From contig NZ_CP066203.1 of NCBI RefSeq assembly GCF_017310545.1, forward strand, positions 1,116,001 through 1,180,000: a stretch of 64,000 bases of DNA. The letters are read 5' to 3'. The stretch is from Methylacidimicrobium sp. B4 (lineage in GTDB: Bacteria; Verrucomicrobiota; Verrucomicrobiia; Methylacidiphilales; Methylacidiphilaceae). Below are positions 38,561 to 49,767 of this stretch, piece after piece (within the stretch, counting starts at the first letter, position 1; each line of letters begins with the position of its first letter). Both the position numbers and the translations under genes were made by a program. The notes below the pieces were generated by a model. That model saw only the letters and a list, made by a program, of their open reading frames with translations, searched no databases and was not told the DNA's origin.

Positions 38561-41500
38561 CTACCGGCGCGAAGCGAGCGCCGCGTGATGCTCCTGCAGC
38601 GCCTTGACCCGGAATTCCTTGTGCTGCAGGGAGCGGATCGCCTGCACGGTGGCCCACGCCGCCGCCATCGTGGTCATGACGGGGACCCCCGCGTAGAGGG
38701 CCCGGGTTCGAATCTGGATCTCGTCATGCCGCGCCGTGCGTCCTCCCGGACAGTTGATCACCAGCGCAATCTCCTCGTTCTTGAGCATGTCCAAGATATT
38801 GGGACGTCCTTCCGAGAGCTTGTGAAGACGGTGGCAGGGGACGCCCGCTTCGGCCAGGGCGCGACCGGTCCCAGCCGTACTGTAAAGGGTAAAGCCGAGC
38901 TCGTGGAGGGCCTGGGCGATCCGGCCGCCCTCTTGCTTATCCTGATCCCGGACGCTCACGAAGACGTTGCCGCGGAGCGGGAGGCTCGGCGAGGCGGCCG
39001 TCTGAGTCTTGGCGTAGGCAAGCCCCAGATCCTCATCGATACCCATCACCTCACCTGTCGACTTCATCTCGGGACCCAGGAGGATGTCGACGCCGGGGAA
39101 GCGAAGGAAGGGGAAGACCGCTTCCTTGACGCAATAGTAGCTGGGAATTACTTCCCGCGTGAAGCCGAGCTCGGAGAGCTTCCGTCCAGCCATCACCTTC
39201 GCCGCCAGCTTGGCCAGCGGCACTCCGATCGCCTTGCTGACGAAGGGGACGGTTCGGGAAGCCCGAGGGTTGACCTCGAGAACGTAGAGGCCATCGCTCT
39301 TGACCGCAAACTGGACGTTCATGAGCCCTCGAACCTCGAGATCGAGCGCCAGGGAACGCACCGCTTCCCGGATCTCCCCTTGGATGGCTGTGGAAAGAGT
39401 GGGAGCCGGGATCACGCAGGCGCTGTCGCCCGAATGGACGCCGGCCTGCTCGATATGCTCCATGATCGCGCCCACGACGACTGTCTTGCCGTCGCAAAGG
39501 CAGTCGACGTCCACCTCGGTCGCCTCTTCCAGGAAACGGTCGATCAGGATCGGCCTCTCGGGGGAGACGAGCAGCGCCTCCCGGACGTAGCGTCGCAAAT
39601 CTTCCTCGGTGTAAACAATCTGCATCGCTCTACCCCCGAGAACGAAGGAGGGTCGGACGAGGATCGGATAGCCGATCTTGGCCGCCCCGGCGACCGCCTC
39701 TTCCTCGCTCCGCGCGGTCACGCTCCGCGGCTGGCGCAGGCCCAGCTTGGAGACGAGCGCGGTAAAGAGCTCCCGATCCTCGGCACGCTCGATCGATTGT
39801 ACCGCGGTCCCGAGGATCCGCACCCCCGCTCGCTCCAGAGCCGCCGCCAGGTTGAGGGGGGTCTGTCCGCCGAACTGGACGATAGCGCCCGAGGCTTGGG
39901 TCGCCTCGTAGACGTTGAGGACATCCTCGAGCGTGAGCGGCTCGAAGAAGAGGAGATCGCTGCAGTCGTAGTCGGTGGAGACGGTCTCGGGGTTGGAGTT
40001 GACCATGATCGCCTCCTTCCCCAACTCGCGGAGGGCAACCGCCGCATGGACGCAGCAGTAGTCGAACTCGATCCCCTGTCCGATCCGATTCGGTCCTCCT
40101 CCGAGGACGAGGATCCGCTCTTTGGCTCCGACCGGCGGCAGCTCCCGGCATCCGCCCTCGTAGCTCGAGTAGTAGTAGGGGGTGTAGGCGGTGAACTCGC
40201 CCGCGCAGGTGTCCACAAGCCGATAGGAAGGCCGGAGGTTCAACCGGGCCCGCCGGGAGCGTATCTCTTCTTCCGAAAGGCCCCACAAGTGAGCGATCTG
40301 CCGATCGGAGAAGCCCTTGCGCTTGGCTCGCTCGAGGGCGTCCGAGCCCGGCGGCTCCTTGGCCAAACGCCCCTCCTCTTCGACTAGGCCGCGAATCTGC
40401 TCAAGAAACCACGGATCGATGCCTGAGAGCTCGGCAATTTCCGGGAGCTCCATCCCGGCCCGGAAGGCGTGGCGGAGATAGAAGATCCGTTCCGCCCGAG
40501 GAGTGACCAGATAGTGGCGGATCTCCTCCATGGAGGGAGGCGGGTCGGATCGAGCCCCGCCCCCTCCCAAGCCCCAAGCTCCCACTTCCAGGGAACGGAG
40601 GCCTTTCTGGAGCGACTCCTGGAAGGTCCTTCCCATGGCCATCGCCTCGCCCACGCTCTTCATCGAGGAGGTGAGCGTGGGGTCGGAGGCTGGAAATTTT
40701 TCGAAGGTAAAGCGAGGGAGCTTGGTGACAACATAGTCGATCGTCGGCTCGAAGCTCGCCGGCGTCTCCCGGGTGATGTCGTTGCGCAGCTCGTCGAGGG
40801 TGTATCCGACCGCCAATTTCGCTGCGATCTTGGCGATCGGATAGCCGGTCGCCTTCGAGGAAAGAGCCGAGGATCGGGAAACGCGAGGATTCATTTCGAT
40901 GACGAGCTGCCGCCCGGTCTTCGGATCGACCGCGAACTGAATGTTGGACCCTCCGGTTTCAACGCCAATCTCTCGGATGACGGCAAACGCCGCATCGCGC
41001 ATCCTCTGGTATTCCCGATCGGAAAGGGTCTGGATGGGGGCGACGGTGATGCTGTCCCCGGTGTGCACCCCCATGGGATCGAAGTTCTCGATCGAGCAGA
41101 TGACGACGCAATTGTCGACCCGATCGCGCATGACCTCGATTTCGAACTCCTTCCAGCCGAGCAGGCACTCCTCGATCAGGATCTCTCCGATCGGCGAGGT
41201 CGCCAGGCCCCCGGCCACGATCCCTTCGAACTCTTCGCGGTTGTAGGCGATTCCTCCCCCCATGCCACCCAGGGTGAAGGCCGGTCGGATAATCAGCGGG
41301 AACTTGCCGATCGTCTCGGCAACGCTCCGGGCCATCTCGAGGCTTCGCGCAGTCCCCGAGTTGGGCACGCCGAGGCCGATGCGCACCATCGCCTCCTTGA
41401 AGAGCTGTCGATCCTCGGCCTTCTTGATGGCTTCAGGCTGGGCACCGATCATTCGAACTCCGTAGCGCTCCAGGAGCCCGCAGTCCGCCGCGGCGGTCGC

Positions 41501-41794
41501 CACGTTGAGAGCGGTCTGCCCTCCCAGGGTGGGAAGGAGGGCATCGGGCCTTTCCCGCTCCAGGATCTTCTCCAGCACCGCGACCGAGATCGGCTCCAAA
41601 TAGGTGCGATCCGAAAACTCCGGATCGGTCATGATGGTCGCCGGATTGCTGTTGAGAAGGATGACCCGATATCCCTCTTCCTTGAGCGCCTTGCAGGCCT
41701 GCACCCCGGAGTAGTCGAACTCGCAGCCCTGCCCGATCACGATCGGCCCGCTGCCGATCAACAAGATTGAGTGGAGATCATCCCGCTTGGGCAT
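38561..41794 (-). CDS. carB: Carbamoyl-phosphate synthase large subunit CarB
   Basis: A 1077-residue CarB, full length. The two ATP-grasp halves start [20 protein letters not shown] and [20 protein letters not shown]. Repeated [10 protein letters not shown] / [12 protein letters not shown] motifs and the C-terminal allosteric domain ([13 protein letters not shown] onwards) are present. It makes carbamoyl phosphate for pyrimidines and arginine with the CarA glutaminase, which is not in the window. The gene follows mqnC after 93 bp and precedes the metallophosphoesterase by 9 bp. Confidence 0.97.
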   Translation of the reverse strand: MPKRDDLHSILLIGSGPIVIGQGCEFDYSGVQACKALKEEGYRVILLNSNPATIMTDPEFSDRTYLEPISVAVLEKILERERPDALLPTLGGQTALNVATAAADCGLLERYGVRMIGAQPEAIKKAEDRQLFKEAMVRIGLGVPNSGTARSLEMARSVAETIGKFPLIIRPAFTLGGMGGGIAYNREEFEGIVAGGLATSPIGEILIEECLLGWKEFEIEVMRDRVDNCVVICSIENFDPMGVHTGDSITVAPIQTLSDREYQRMRDAAFAVIREIGVETGGSNIQFAVDPKTGRQLVIEMNPRVSRSSALSSKATGYPIAKIAAKLAVGYTLDELRNDITRETPASFEPTIDYVVTKLPRFTFEKFPASDPTLTSSMKSVGEAMAMGRTFQESLQKGLRSLEVGAWGLGGGGARSDPPPSMEEIRHYLVTPRAERIFYLRHAFRAGMELPEIAELSGIDPWFLEQIRGLVEEEGRLAKEPPGSDALERAKRKGFSDRQIAHLWGLSEEEIRSRRARLNLRPSYRLVDTCAGEFTAYTPYYYSSYEGGCRELPPVGAKERILVLGGGPNRIGQGIEFDYCCVHAAVALRELGKEAIMVNSNPETVSTDYDCSDLLFFEPLTLEDVLNVYEATQASGAIVQFGGQTPLNLAAALERAGVRILGTAVQSIERAEDRELFTALVSKLGLRQPRSVTARSEEEAVAGAAKIGYPILVRPSFVLGGRAMQIVYTEEDLRRYVREALLVSPERPILIDRFLEEATEVDVDCLCDGKTVVVGAIMEHIEQAGVHSGDSACVIPAPTLSTAIQGEIREAVRSLALDLEVRGLMNVQFAVKSDGLYVLEVNPRASRTVPFVSKAIGVPLAKLAAKVMAGRKLSELGFTREVIPSYYCVKEAVFPFLRFPGVDILLGPEMKSTGEVMGIDEDLGLAYAKTQTAASPSLPLRGNVFVSVRDQDKQEGGRIAQALHELGFTLYSTAGTGRALAEAGVPCHRLHKLSEGRPNILDMLKNEEIALVINCPGGRTARHDEIQIRTRALYAGVPVMTTMAAAWATVQAIRSLQHKEFRVKALQEHHAALASRR

Positions 41795-41887
41795 AGTCTG
41801 GAGAGATTTCCTTTTCCGATGGCTTGGAGGCTCGCAGAGGAGACCGACTTCCGGTGGGGCAGGCTGCCGGAGCAGAGGGTTCGGTCA

Positions 41888-42985
41888 TCACAAGAGCTCG
41901 TACCAGTTGTTCCGACGTCTCGGCTCAAATCCCCCGTTACGGATGAAGCTTTCGATCTCCTCGGCCGTCATGCGGAAGGTCGTGCCCGCCGCAGAGACGA
42001 CGTTCTCCTCCATCATCACGCTTCCGAAGTCGTTGGCTCCGAAGCGGAGAGCCACCTGTCCGATCTCTGGCCCCTGAGTCACCCACGAAGACTGGACGTT
42101 GTCGACGTTGTCGAGGAAGATCCGTGCGAGGGCCTGCATCCGCAGGTATTCGGAGGGGCCGCGCTTCTTGGCGCTCAGGGCCGTGTGGTCGGGCTGGAAG
42201 GTCCAGCAGATGAACGCGGTGAATCCGCCCGTCTCATCCTGAAGCTCGCGGAGGCGCCGAAGGTGCTCGATCCGATCCTCGAGCGTCTCGACATGCCCGA
42301 ACATCATCGTCGAGCTCGATCGCAGCCCCAGCCGGTGAGCGGTCCGCATCACCTCGAGCCACTCATTGGCCGTGCATTTGAGCGCTGCGATGCGCTTGCG
42401 CACTTGGTCGACCAGGATTTCCGCACCTCCACCGGGCACCGAGCCCAGGCCGGCGTCCCGGAAGCGGCGTAGCACCTCTTCGAGCGGCATCTCGAACGTT
42501 CGGGAAAAGTGGACGAACTCCGGAGGGGAAAAGCCGTGGATGTTGATGCCCGGATGCTTCTCCTTCAGATAGTGGAGAAGATCCAGGTAGTAATCGATTC
42601 CCAGGTCCGGATGGTGTCCACCCTGGAGAAGGATCTGCGTCCCGCCGATCGCCTCGAGCTCGGCGACCTTCTTGCCGATCTGCTCGGGGCTCAGGACGTA
42701 ATGGTCCGGATCCTGTCTTCGCCGGTAGAAGGCACAGAACTTGCAGCCAACGTTGCAGACGTTGGTGTAGTTGATATTGCGATCGACGATGTAGGTGACG
42801 ATCCTCTCCCCGGCCCCTTCGTACGCATCTTTCTTCTTCCACCGGCGGCGGGCGTCGGCCAGGAGTCCCAGCTCCGACAACGGAAGGAAATAGAGCTCCC
42901 GCGCCTCTTCCGGAGAAATCCTCTCCCCGGCCAAAACTTTCGCCCCCGCTCTTTCCTCGACATCGTTTCGGTTGATCAAATCCAC
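41888..42985 (-). CDS. mqnC: Cyclic dehypoxanthine futalosine synthase MqnC
   Basis: A 365-residue radical SAM enzyme of futalosine menaquinone synthesis. The cluster cysteines are C77, C81 and C84 (NVCNVGCKFCAFYRRR). ILLQGGHHPDLGIDYY and GSVMMEENVVSAAG separate it from MqnE. It starts at GTG 42985 and overlaps the mqnA stop by 10 bp. MqnC closes the ring of dehypoxanthine futalosine. MqnB, which makes that substrate, is not in the window. Confidence 0.95.
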   Translation of the reverse strand: MDLINRNDVEERAGAKVLAGERISPEEARELYFLPLSELGLLADARRRWKKKDAYEGAGERIVTYIVDRNINYTNVCNVGCKFCAFYRRRQDPDHYVLSPEQIGKKVAELEAIGGTQILLQGGHHPDLGIDYYLDLLHYLKEKHPGINIHGFSPPEFVHFSRTFEMPLEEVLRRFRDAGLGSVPGGGAEILVDQVRKRIAALKCTANEWLEVMRTAHRLGLRSSSTMMFGHVETLEDRIEHLRRLRELQDETGGFTAFICWTFQPDHTALSAKKRGPSEYLRMQALARIFLDNVDNVQSSWVTQGPEIGQVALRFGANDFGSVMMEENVVSAAGTTFRMTAEEIESFIRNGGFEPRRRNNWYELL

Positions 42986-43707
42986 AGTAGCTCCCTCCCA
43001 TCGACTACCTTCTCTCCGAGGATCCGCAGCTCCCGGGCAAAGCGGCAGAGGCCCTCCCGTTCCTGCTCCCCCACTTCGTACCGGATGTAGCGAGTCAAAT
43101 ACTCGAGCTCGTTCTCGTCTTTCGCAATCGAAGCCCGCGCGGCAAGGCCACGCCGCTTCGCTTCGCGCAGGAGCGGAGCGAGCTTTTTGGCTTCCCCTCC
43201 CTCGCGCCGGACCGCCCAGGCGGCGAAGACGAAGGGGAGCCCCGTCTGCTCATGCCATCCTTGCCCCAGGTCGAGCAGCGCGGCCCTTGGGTTTTCCTTC
43301 CGAAACGCGAGCGCCCGATCCCCGATCAGGAGCCGAGCATCGGCTCGCTCCGTAAAAGGGAGGTAGATCGGATGAAAGCCAAGAAAATTCTCCAGCAGCA
43401 CCCGCAGCAGGAGAAAGGACGATCGCGTGTCCGGATCGAGGGCGACTGTCCGCACGCCGCGCAGGGAGCCCTCATGGACCAGGATCACGCTTCTGACCGG
43501 ACCGTCGGCCACGATCCCCACGCCGTCAACCAGCGCAAATTCCCCCGAAAGAGAGGCGCCCAAGGGCGACAGCCCCACGTCGATCTCGCCCGTCCGGAGC
43601 CGGTCGGGCAGCTCGGCGGGCGGGAAGAATGACACGAGCTCCTCCAACCCGTAGATGAGGGGCTTCGCGTTGAGATAGGGGGCGCACCCGATGCGAAAAG
43701 GACTCAT
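42976..43707 (-). CDS. mqnA: Chorismate dehydratase MqnA
   Basis: A 243-residue periplasmic-binding-fold enzyme, but cytoplasmic (no leader). It removes water from chorismate to start the futalosine pathway. MSPFRIGCAPYLNAKPLIYGL and EIDVGLSPLGASL are the family's first conserved blocks, and FVFAAWAV lies in the second lobe. ATG 43707 was chosen rather than the upstream ATG at 44052, which is inside recJ. It lies between recJ and mqnC, so quinone synthesis is embedded in a housekeeping run. MqnE, MqnP and UbiX are 11 kb away. Confidence 0.94.
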   Translation of the reverse strand: MSPFRIGCAPYLNAKPLIYGLEELVSFFPPAELPDRLRTGEIDVGLSPLGASLSGEFALVDGVGIVADGPVRSVILVHEGSLRGVRTVALDPDTRSSFLLLRVLLENFLGFHPIYLPFTERADARLLIGDRALAFRKENPRAALLDLGQGWHEQTGLPFVFAAWAVRREGGEAKKLAPLLREAKRRGLAARASIAKDENELEYLTRYIRYEVGEQEREGLCRFARELRILGEKVVDGRELLWI

Positions 43708-43747
43708 GCCGCTCGGTTCCTCCGAACTTCTATCCGATCGCCCCTTC

Positions 43748-45610
43748 TCATTCAATCGTTCCGCTGCGCGCGCCGCCATCGGGTTCGGCTCGCCAATCGA
43801 CGATCCGCACCCGCACCCGTTTGCCGAAAGCGTCCCAATCGAGGTGCCCGGCAATCTGAAATCTCCCGGAAATGACGCGGCTCTCCGCAAGGTCGAACGC
43901 AAACGCCTCGCACCGGGCATCGCCCGATCGGAGAAAGATCCGCGTGCAACCTCGCGCCTGGACCGGCGGCCGGTCGACGGAGAGCATGGGAAAGGCGAAA
44001 AGCGGCCGGGCATTTCCCGCCCCGAAGGGAGCCAGCCGCTCCAACTCGTCATACAGCGGGAGGCCCGCAGCGGAGAGCGGCAGCTCGCGTGTGATCTTCA
44101 GCCGCTTGCGAAAGAGCTCAGGTGAGCCCTCTCGCTTCGCCCATCCAACGAGGTTCGCGCGAAAGGTGGGGAGGTTCTCCTCCCGGACGGAGAAGCCCGC
44201 GGCAAGGTCGTGCCCACCGAATTTCTCCAAATAGGCGGCACTCGCCCGCAACCCCTCGACGATCGACATCCCCGGAATCCCGCGTGCGCTCCCCTTCCCT
44301 TCCCCCGATTCGTCGAAGGCGACGACCGCCACCAGTCGATGGAACCGCTTGAGAAGACGTGAGGCGACCACTCCCGCTACCCCCGGATGCCACCCCCTCT
44401 TTCCCACCACGATCGCCCCGCTCGTCAAGGCCGAAGGCTCCTTTTGCAGGACTCCGAGCGCTTCCTCGAGCATCTGGCGCTCAACTAGCCGACGCTGGAG
44501 GTTCTTTCGGTGCAGCGAGAGCGCTCCCTCCTCCGCTTCCGAGGCCGAATCGGTCAGCAGAAGGCGGAGCGATTCCATGGCGTCATCGAGCCTCCCGCTC
44601 GCATTGAGACGCGGAGCCAAGCGGAAGGCGACATCGTCGACCGTCGGCTTCTCGCCCACGTTCGATACGCTCGCCAGCGCGCGCAAGCCGGGCAAGCGGC
44701 GGCGCCCGAGCTGCTCCAGCCCGCACGAGACCAGAATCCGATTGTCCCCGGTCAGAGGCACCACGTCCCCGATGGTCCCCAGGGCGACCAGATCGAGCTC
44801 CTCGCGCAGCACCAGCCGCTCGCGGTAACCCGGCTCCAGCTTGAGAAGCCCATGGAGCAGCTTGAAGGCGAGCCCGGCGCTCGCCAAGTGGCTGCCTCGA
44901 CCATCCTGGTGCGGGTTCACGATCGCGCAGGCCCGGGGCCAGCGGCCAGCCGGTTGGTGGTGGTCGACGACGAGCGCTTCGACTCCCTCTTCCGCGAGCC
45001 AGGCCAGTTCTTCGATCGAAGTCGTGCCGCAGTCGACGGCGACAACCAAGTCGGGTGTACCCTTCCCGCCTTGCCCGCGCCGCTCTCTCTCCCGGCGGAC
45101 AAGACGGAAGGCCCGCTCCAGTCCTTTCCGGGTGAGCCCGTAGCCCTCCGAAGCCCGCTCCGGGATGAAGGCCGTTACGGGAACTCCCAGAAGGCGCAGC
45201 GCCCGCACCAGAAGGGCTGTCGAGCTCACTCCGTCGACATCGTAGTCGCCGTACACCAGCGTCCATTGCCTCCGGGCGATGGCCTCCCTGAGCCGTTCGG
45301 ACGCTTGCCGCAAGCCGGTCAGCTCAAAGGGGTCTTCGAGCTCCGAGAGCCGGGGTCGGAGAAAGCGGGAAGCCTCTGCCGGATCACGATAGCCGCGCTC
45401 GGCAAGGAGCCCCCCAAGCAAGGGAGAGACGCCGAGGTCGCGAGCGAGGGCTTCCGCTTCTGCCGGCAACGTGCCGATCTCCCAAATCGTCTCGGCTTCC
45501 TCGCTCGTTGCCGCTTCGTCCATGGAGCTCGTTGCCTTCCTGCCCAACCGGCCTCTCCCCCCCGGCGTTTCCAGGAGAGGGCCCGGTGCCCGCCCGAAAG
45601 GGAAGCGCAA
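43748..45610 (-). CDS. recJ: Single-stranded-DNA-specific exonuclease RecJ
   Basis: A 620-residue DHH/DHHA1 nuclease. Motifs in order are VYGDYDVDGVSSTALL, VAVDCGTTSIEE, LVVDHHQP and GTIGDVVPLTGDNR, then the DHHA1 GKGSARGIPG and GGHDLAAGFSV. The OB-fold end binds DNA. TTG 45610 was chosen because GGAGGGG sits 8 bp before it, 18 bp after the secDF stop. ATG 45523 gives a 591-residue alternative nearer to the common length. RecJ acts in recombinational and mismatch repair. Confidence 0.93.
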   Translation of the reverse strand: MRFPFGRAPGPLLETPGGRGRLGRKATSSMDEAATSEEAETIWEIGTLPAEAEALARDLGVSPLLGGLLAERGYRDPAEASRFLRPRLSELEDPFELTGLRQASERLREAIARRQWTLVYGDYDVDGVSSTALLVRALRLLGVPVTAFIPERASEGYGLTRKGLERAFRLVRRERERRGQGGKGTPDLVVAVDCGTTSIEELAWLAEEGVEALVVDHHQPAGRWPRACAIVNPHQDGRGSHLASAGLAFKLLHGLLKLEPGYRERLVLREELDLVALGTIGDVVPLTGDNRILVSCGLEQLGRRRLPGLRALASVSNVGEKPTVDDVAFRLAPRLNASGRLDDAMESLRLLLTDSASEAEEGALSLHRKNLQRRLVERQMLEEALGVLQKEPSALTSGAIVVGKRGWHPGVAGVVASRLLKRFHRLVAVVAFDESGEGKGSARGIPGMSIVEGLRASAAYLEKFGGHDLAAGFSVREENLPTFRANLVGWAKREGSPELFRKRLKITRELPLSAAGLPLYDELERLAPFGAGNARPLFAFPMLSVDRPPVQARGCTRIFLRSGDARCEAFAFDLAESRVISGRFQIAGHLDWDAFGKRVRVRIVDWRAEPDGGARSGTIE

Positions 45611-45628
45611 AACGCACCCCTCCGACGC

Positions 45629-47923
45629 TCACGCGCTCTGCGCGGCGGGGCGCCCCAACGGATGGGGGCCCTTCCCTCGAAGCTCGTGAAGCCAGTACAT
45701 GAGACCAGGTGTCAAAAAGTGGGAGGAAAACATGCCGCCCAATACACCGATGAGGATCGCCAGAGCAAAGGGGGAGATCACCGGGCCGCCGAGCATCAGC
45801 ATGGAAAGAGTCGCCAGAAGAACGGTGCCGCCCGTAATCAGCGTACGAGCCAGGGTCAAATTGACCCCGCTGTTGACGTGCTCCGCAAAGGTGCCCGCCT
45901 GGCGCAGGCGGGCCGCCTCCCGGACCCGGTCGGAAATGACGATCTTCTCATTGATCGAATAGCCAAGGATCGTCAAGAAAGCGCCAACCAGCGGCATTGT
46001 AAATTCCTGACCCAGGATCGCCATGAATCCTACAGCCAGGAAGACGTCGTGGAGCTGTCCGAGTGCGGCCGCAGCGGCGAAGGACCACTCATAACGGATC
46101 GTGACATAGAGAAGGATAGCTACCAGGCCCAGGGAGAGAGCCAAAAGGGCACGCCCTTTGAGCTCCTCCCCCACAACGGGGCCGACACTGTCTAGCCTGG
46201 CATTGGCGAATCGGGCGGTCGGGAGCTTGTTCTGCAGGATCTGCAGGGCGCGTTCCCCCTCGCCATAGCGGGTCTGCAAGGAGAGCTGCCGGTACTCGCG
46301 CGCATATTGCACCATGCTTGGATGGATCCCCGCCTCCGCCAGCGCCGCTCGAACCTCCTGGATGGATGCCGCCTGCTGATAGCTGACGGTCAGGGAGTCT
46401 CCGCCCACGAAATCGACTCCCAAGAGCTTGTCGCTGCGGAGGAAGAAGGTGGCCATCCCGGCCGCGAGGAGAGCCAGAGCGAGCCAGGACGCCGTCCGCC
46501 GCCAAGCCAGAAAGGGGAAGCTCGGGCGCGTCAAAATACGCATCATCGAAAGGCGCTGCAACCAGCCACTCGCCAGGAGCCACTCGAAGGCATTCCGAGT
46601 CACCACGAGGGCGGCAAAGAGGTTGGCCACGATCCCGAGCACGAGCGTGACGGCAAAGCCTTGGAGCGGTCCGCTCCCGAGCCACATCAGGATCACGGCA
46701 ACCAGGATGACCGTGACGTTCGAGTCGAAGATGGCGCTGAATGCGCGCTCGAATCCGACGGTCACCGCCTGCCGGAGCGGCTTTCCCGCGTCGAGCTCGT
46801 CCCGCATTCGCTCGTACACCAGGACGTTGGCGTCCACGGCCATCCCGATCGTCAAAATGACTCCGGCCAGCCCGGGAAGGGTCAAGGTAAAGTGAAACTG
46901 CGCCAGGAAGCCAAAGAGCAAGAAGAGGTTCACCGCGAGCGCGAGCACGGCTACCAGGCCAGCCGCCCGGTAATAGGCTACCATGAAGAGAACGACGAGC
47001 GCCAAGGCCACCCATGCGGCTCTGGCACCGCTCAAGATCGAGTCGCGGCCCAGCGACGGATCGATCCCCCGCTCCTCCAGCAGCTTGACCGGCATTTCGA
47101 GCGGGTTCTCCAGGACGCTCGCCAGATCCTCCGCCTCCTTGGGACTCATGTTGCCCCCGGAGATGACCGCGCTCCGAAAGATCGCCGACTGAATTACGGG
47201 TGCACTCTTGACCTCTCCATCCAATACGATCGCCAGCTGTTTCCCGATGTTGCCGCTCGTTATCGCCCCGAAGCGGCGCGATCCCTCGTCGCTGAACTCG
47301 ATCACCACGGTGGGTCGGCCGACCTCATCGAAGCCTCGAAATGCCCGCCGCACATACTTCCCTCCCATCTCCGCACGCCGCTTGACCAAGATCTGGCGCA
47401 GCCCGGAGGCCTTCGCCTCCTCCGGGGCAAAGGAAAGCACCTCGTAATCGGGAGGAATCCGTCCCTGTCCTGTCTGAACCTCCGCGAGAAGCTGGCCAGA
47501 CTGCGGATGCACCAACTTGAACTCGAGCTTGGCCACTTTCGAAAGCTGCTGGCGTGCCGAGTTCTTTTCGGCCTCGGCCAGCCCGGGGATCTGAACGCTG
47601 ATCCGGTTGCGACCCACCGGCTGGATGATCGGCTCCGACAGGCCAAACTTGTCCACCCGCTTCCGGATCACCGCCGTGGCTTGCTGCAACGCCCCCGGGG
47701 AGGGCTGGCCCTCCAGCTCCAGAAGAAACGCCGTGCCTCCTTTGAGGTCGAGACCGAGCCGAATCGACTTGTCGAGCGGAAAGAGGGAGATCCCGGCGTT
47801 GGCCAGGAGCATGACAATGGAGAGGAGGCCCACCCATCGGCGCACTCGTTCCTCGGTCGAGGTGAAATACCAGATCAGGGCGATGAGGAAGAAGAGCGCC
47901 GTGACGAAGGACCAGAGCAGCAT
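45629..47923 (-). CDS. secDF: Fused protein-export membrane protein SecDF
   Basis: A 764-residue chain with SecD and SecF joined. SecD part: IRLGLDLKGGTAFLLEL, P1 domain with beta strands, and membrane block TLPGLAGVILTIGMAVDANVLVYERMRDEL. SecF part: LGVDFVGGDSLTVSY and a second membrane block with GYSINEKIVISDRVRE. The DxxxE/R pairs that conduct protons are visible. It pulls translocated chains across with the proton motive force. YajC is just upstream and tgt before that, the usual arrangement. Stops 18 bp before recJ starts. Confidence 0.96.
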   Translation of the reverse strand: MLLWSFVTALFFLIALIWYFTSTEERVRRWVGLLSIVMLLANAGISLFPLDKSIRLGLDLKGGTAFLLELEGQPSPGALQQATAVIRKRVDKFGLSEPIIQPVGRNRISVQIPGLAEAEKNSARQQLSKVAKLEFKLVHPQSGQLLAEVQTGQGRIPPDYEVLSFAPEEAKASGLRQILVKRRAEMGGKYVRRAFRGFDEVGRPTVVIEFSDEGSRRFGAITSGNIGKQLAIVLDGEVKSAPVIQSAIFRSAVISGGNMSPKEAEDLASVLENPLEMPVKLLEERGIDPSLGRDSILSGARAAWVALALVVLFMVAYYRAAGLVAVLALAVNLFLLFGFLAQFHFTLTLPGLAGVILTIGMAVDANVLVYERMRDELDAGKPLRQAVTVGFERAFSAIFDSNVTVILVAVILMWLGSGPLQGFAVTLVLGIVANLFAALVVTRNAFEWLLASGWLQRLSMMRILTRPSFPFLAWRRTASWLALALLAAGMATFFLRSDKLLGVDFVGGDSLTVSYQQAASIQEVRAALAEAGIHPSMVQYAREYRQLSLQTRYGEGERALQILQNKLPTARFANARLDSVGPVVGEELKGRALLALSLGLVAILLYVTIRYEWSFAAAAALGQLHDVFLAVGFMAILGQEFTMPLVGAFLTILGYSINEKIVISDRVREAARLRQAGTFAEHVNSGVNLTLARTLITGGTVLLATLSMLMLGGPVISPFALAILIGVLGGMFSSHFLTPGLMYWLHELRGKGPHPLGRPAAQSA

Positions 47924-47956
47924 GGCGTTTTTCTCTCTCCTGAGGCGATCGCGACC

Positions 47957-48310
47957 CTACTTTTCTTCCGCTTCTGCCTTCGTGACCGAAGTGAGGCTCG
48001 TCTTGAGCACTTCGACCTTCACATTCTCTGCTACCCGGATGAGCACGGTCTTGTCCTTGACGTTGGTGACCGTTCCCAGCATCCCGCCGCTGGTCACTAC
48101 CCGATCACCGGTCTTGACGCCGGCGATGAGGCGTTCCTGCTCTTTCCGCGCCTTCTGCTGCGGCCGGATCAAAAGGAAGTAGAAAACCCCGAAGATGAGT
48201 GCCAGCGTGATCAGCGATGAAAAGGCCGGCATCTCCGCCGGCTGCCCGGCGGCCGACCCTCCTGCGGCTGACGGTTGTGCTGCGGCGATCCAGAAAAGCT
48301 CCATGCCCAT
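47957..48310 (-). CDS. yajC: Preprotein translocase subunit YajC
   Basis: A 117-residue protein with one membrane helix (SLITLALIFGVFYFLLI). The cytosolic part carries RPQQKARKEQERL and VKTGDRVVTSGGMLGTV, diagnostic of YajC. It is part of the SecDF-YajC complex. ATG 48310 was chosen, and ATG 48304 (MELFW) is a near alternative. It lies between tgt and secDF, 33 bp before the latter. Confidence 0.95.
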   Translation of the reverse strand: MGMELFWIAAAQPSAAGGSAAGQPAEMPAFSSLITLALIFGVFYFLLIRPQQKARKEQERLIAGVKTGDRVVTSGGMLGTVTNVKDKTVLIRVAENVKVEVLKTSLTSVTKAEAEEK

Positions 48311-48313
48311 GCT

Positions 48314-49549
<1,236 letters not shown>

Positions 49550-49656
49550 CTAGGTCCGCCCTGTCCGCCCGAGCTCGACTCGAAGGCGGTGCGCCGAGGC
49601 AAGCCTTTGCGCCGGAACGATGCAGGAGAAAGATCGTGAGCCATTCCGCTTTATCG

Positions 49657-49685
49657 TTGAGTGGGTCTACTCTTTCCCATAGAAG
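49657..49685 (+). promoter_or_regulatory. Candidate promoter for the galT/GH57 genes
   Basis: TTGAGT (49657-49662) and TAGAAG (49680-49685) stand 17 bp apart, each matching 4 of 6 sigma-70 consensus bases. The implied transcript would have a leader of about 75 bases that includes the hairpin at 49706-49726. Confidence 0.4.
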
Positions 49686-49705
49686 AGAGATCTCGCAACC
49701 TTTTT

Positions 49706-49726
49706 CCGGTGGATCCGAGCCACCGG
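49706..49726 (+). promoter_or_regulatory. Leader hairpin upstream of the galT-like gene
   Basis: CCGGTGG (49706-49712) and CCACCGG (49720-49726) form a perfect 7 bp stem with a 7-base loop, ending 41 bp before the ATG. The gene has no visible Shine-Dalgarno sequence, so this RNA fold may influence translation. No T-run follows, so it is not an ordinary terminator. Confidence 0.35.
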
Positions 49727-49767
49727 GCGGGATTACAAAAGCCAGCCAACAGCCAACTCATTGCGAT

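Noticed and set aside
38444-40387. A 647-codon rightward frame opposite carB
   Set aside because: Antisense shadow of carB; no domain seen.
46307-48220. A 637-codon rightward frame opposite secDF and yajC
   Set aside because: Antisense shadow: His/Arg/Glu-rich composition mirrors codon bias of the real genes.
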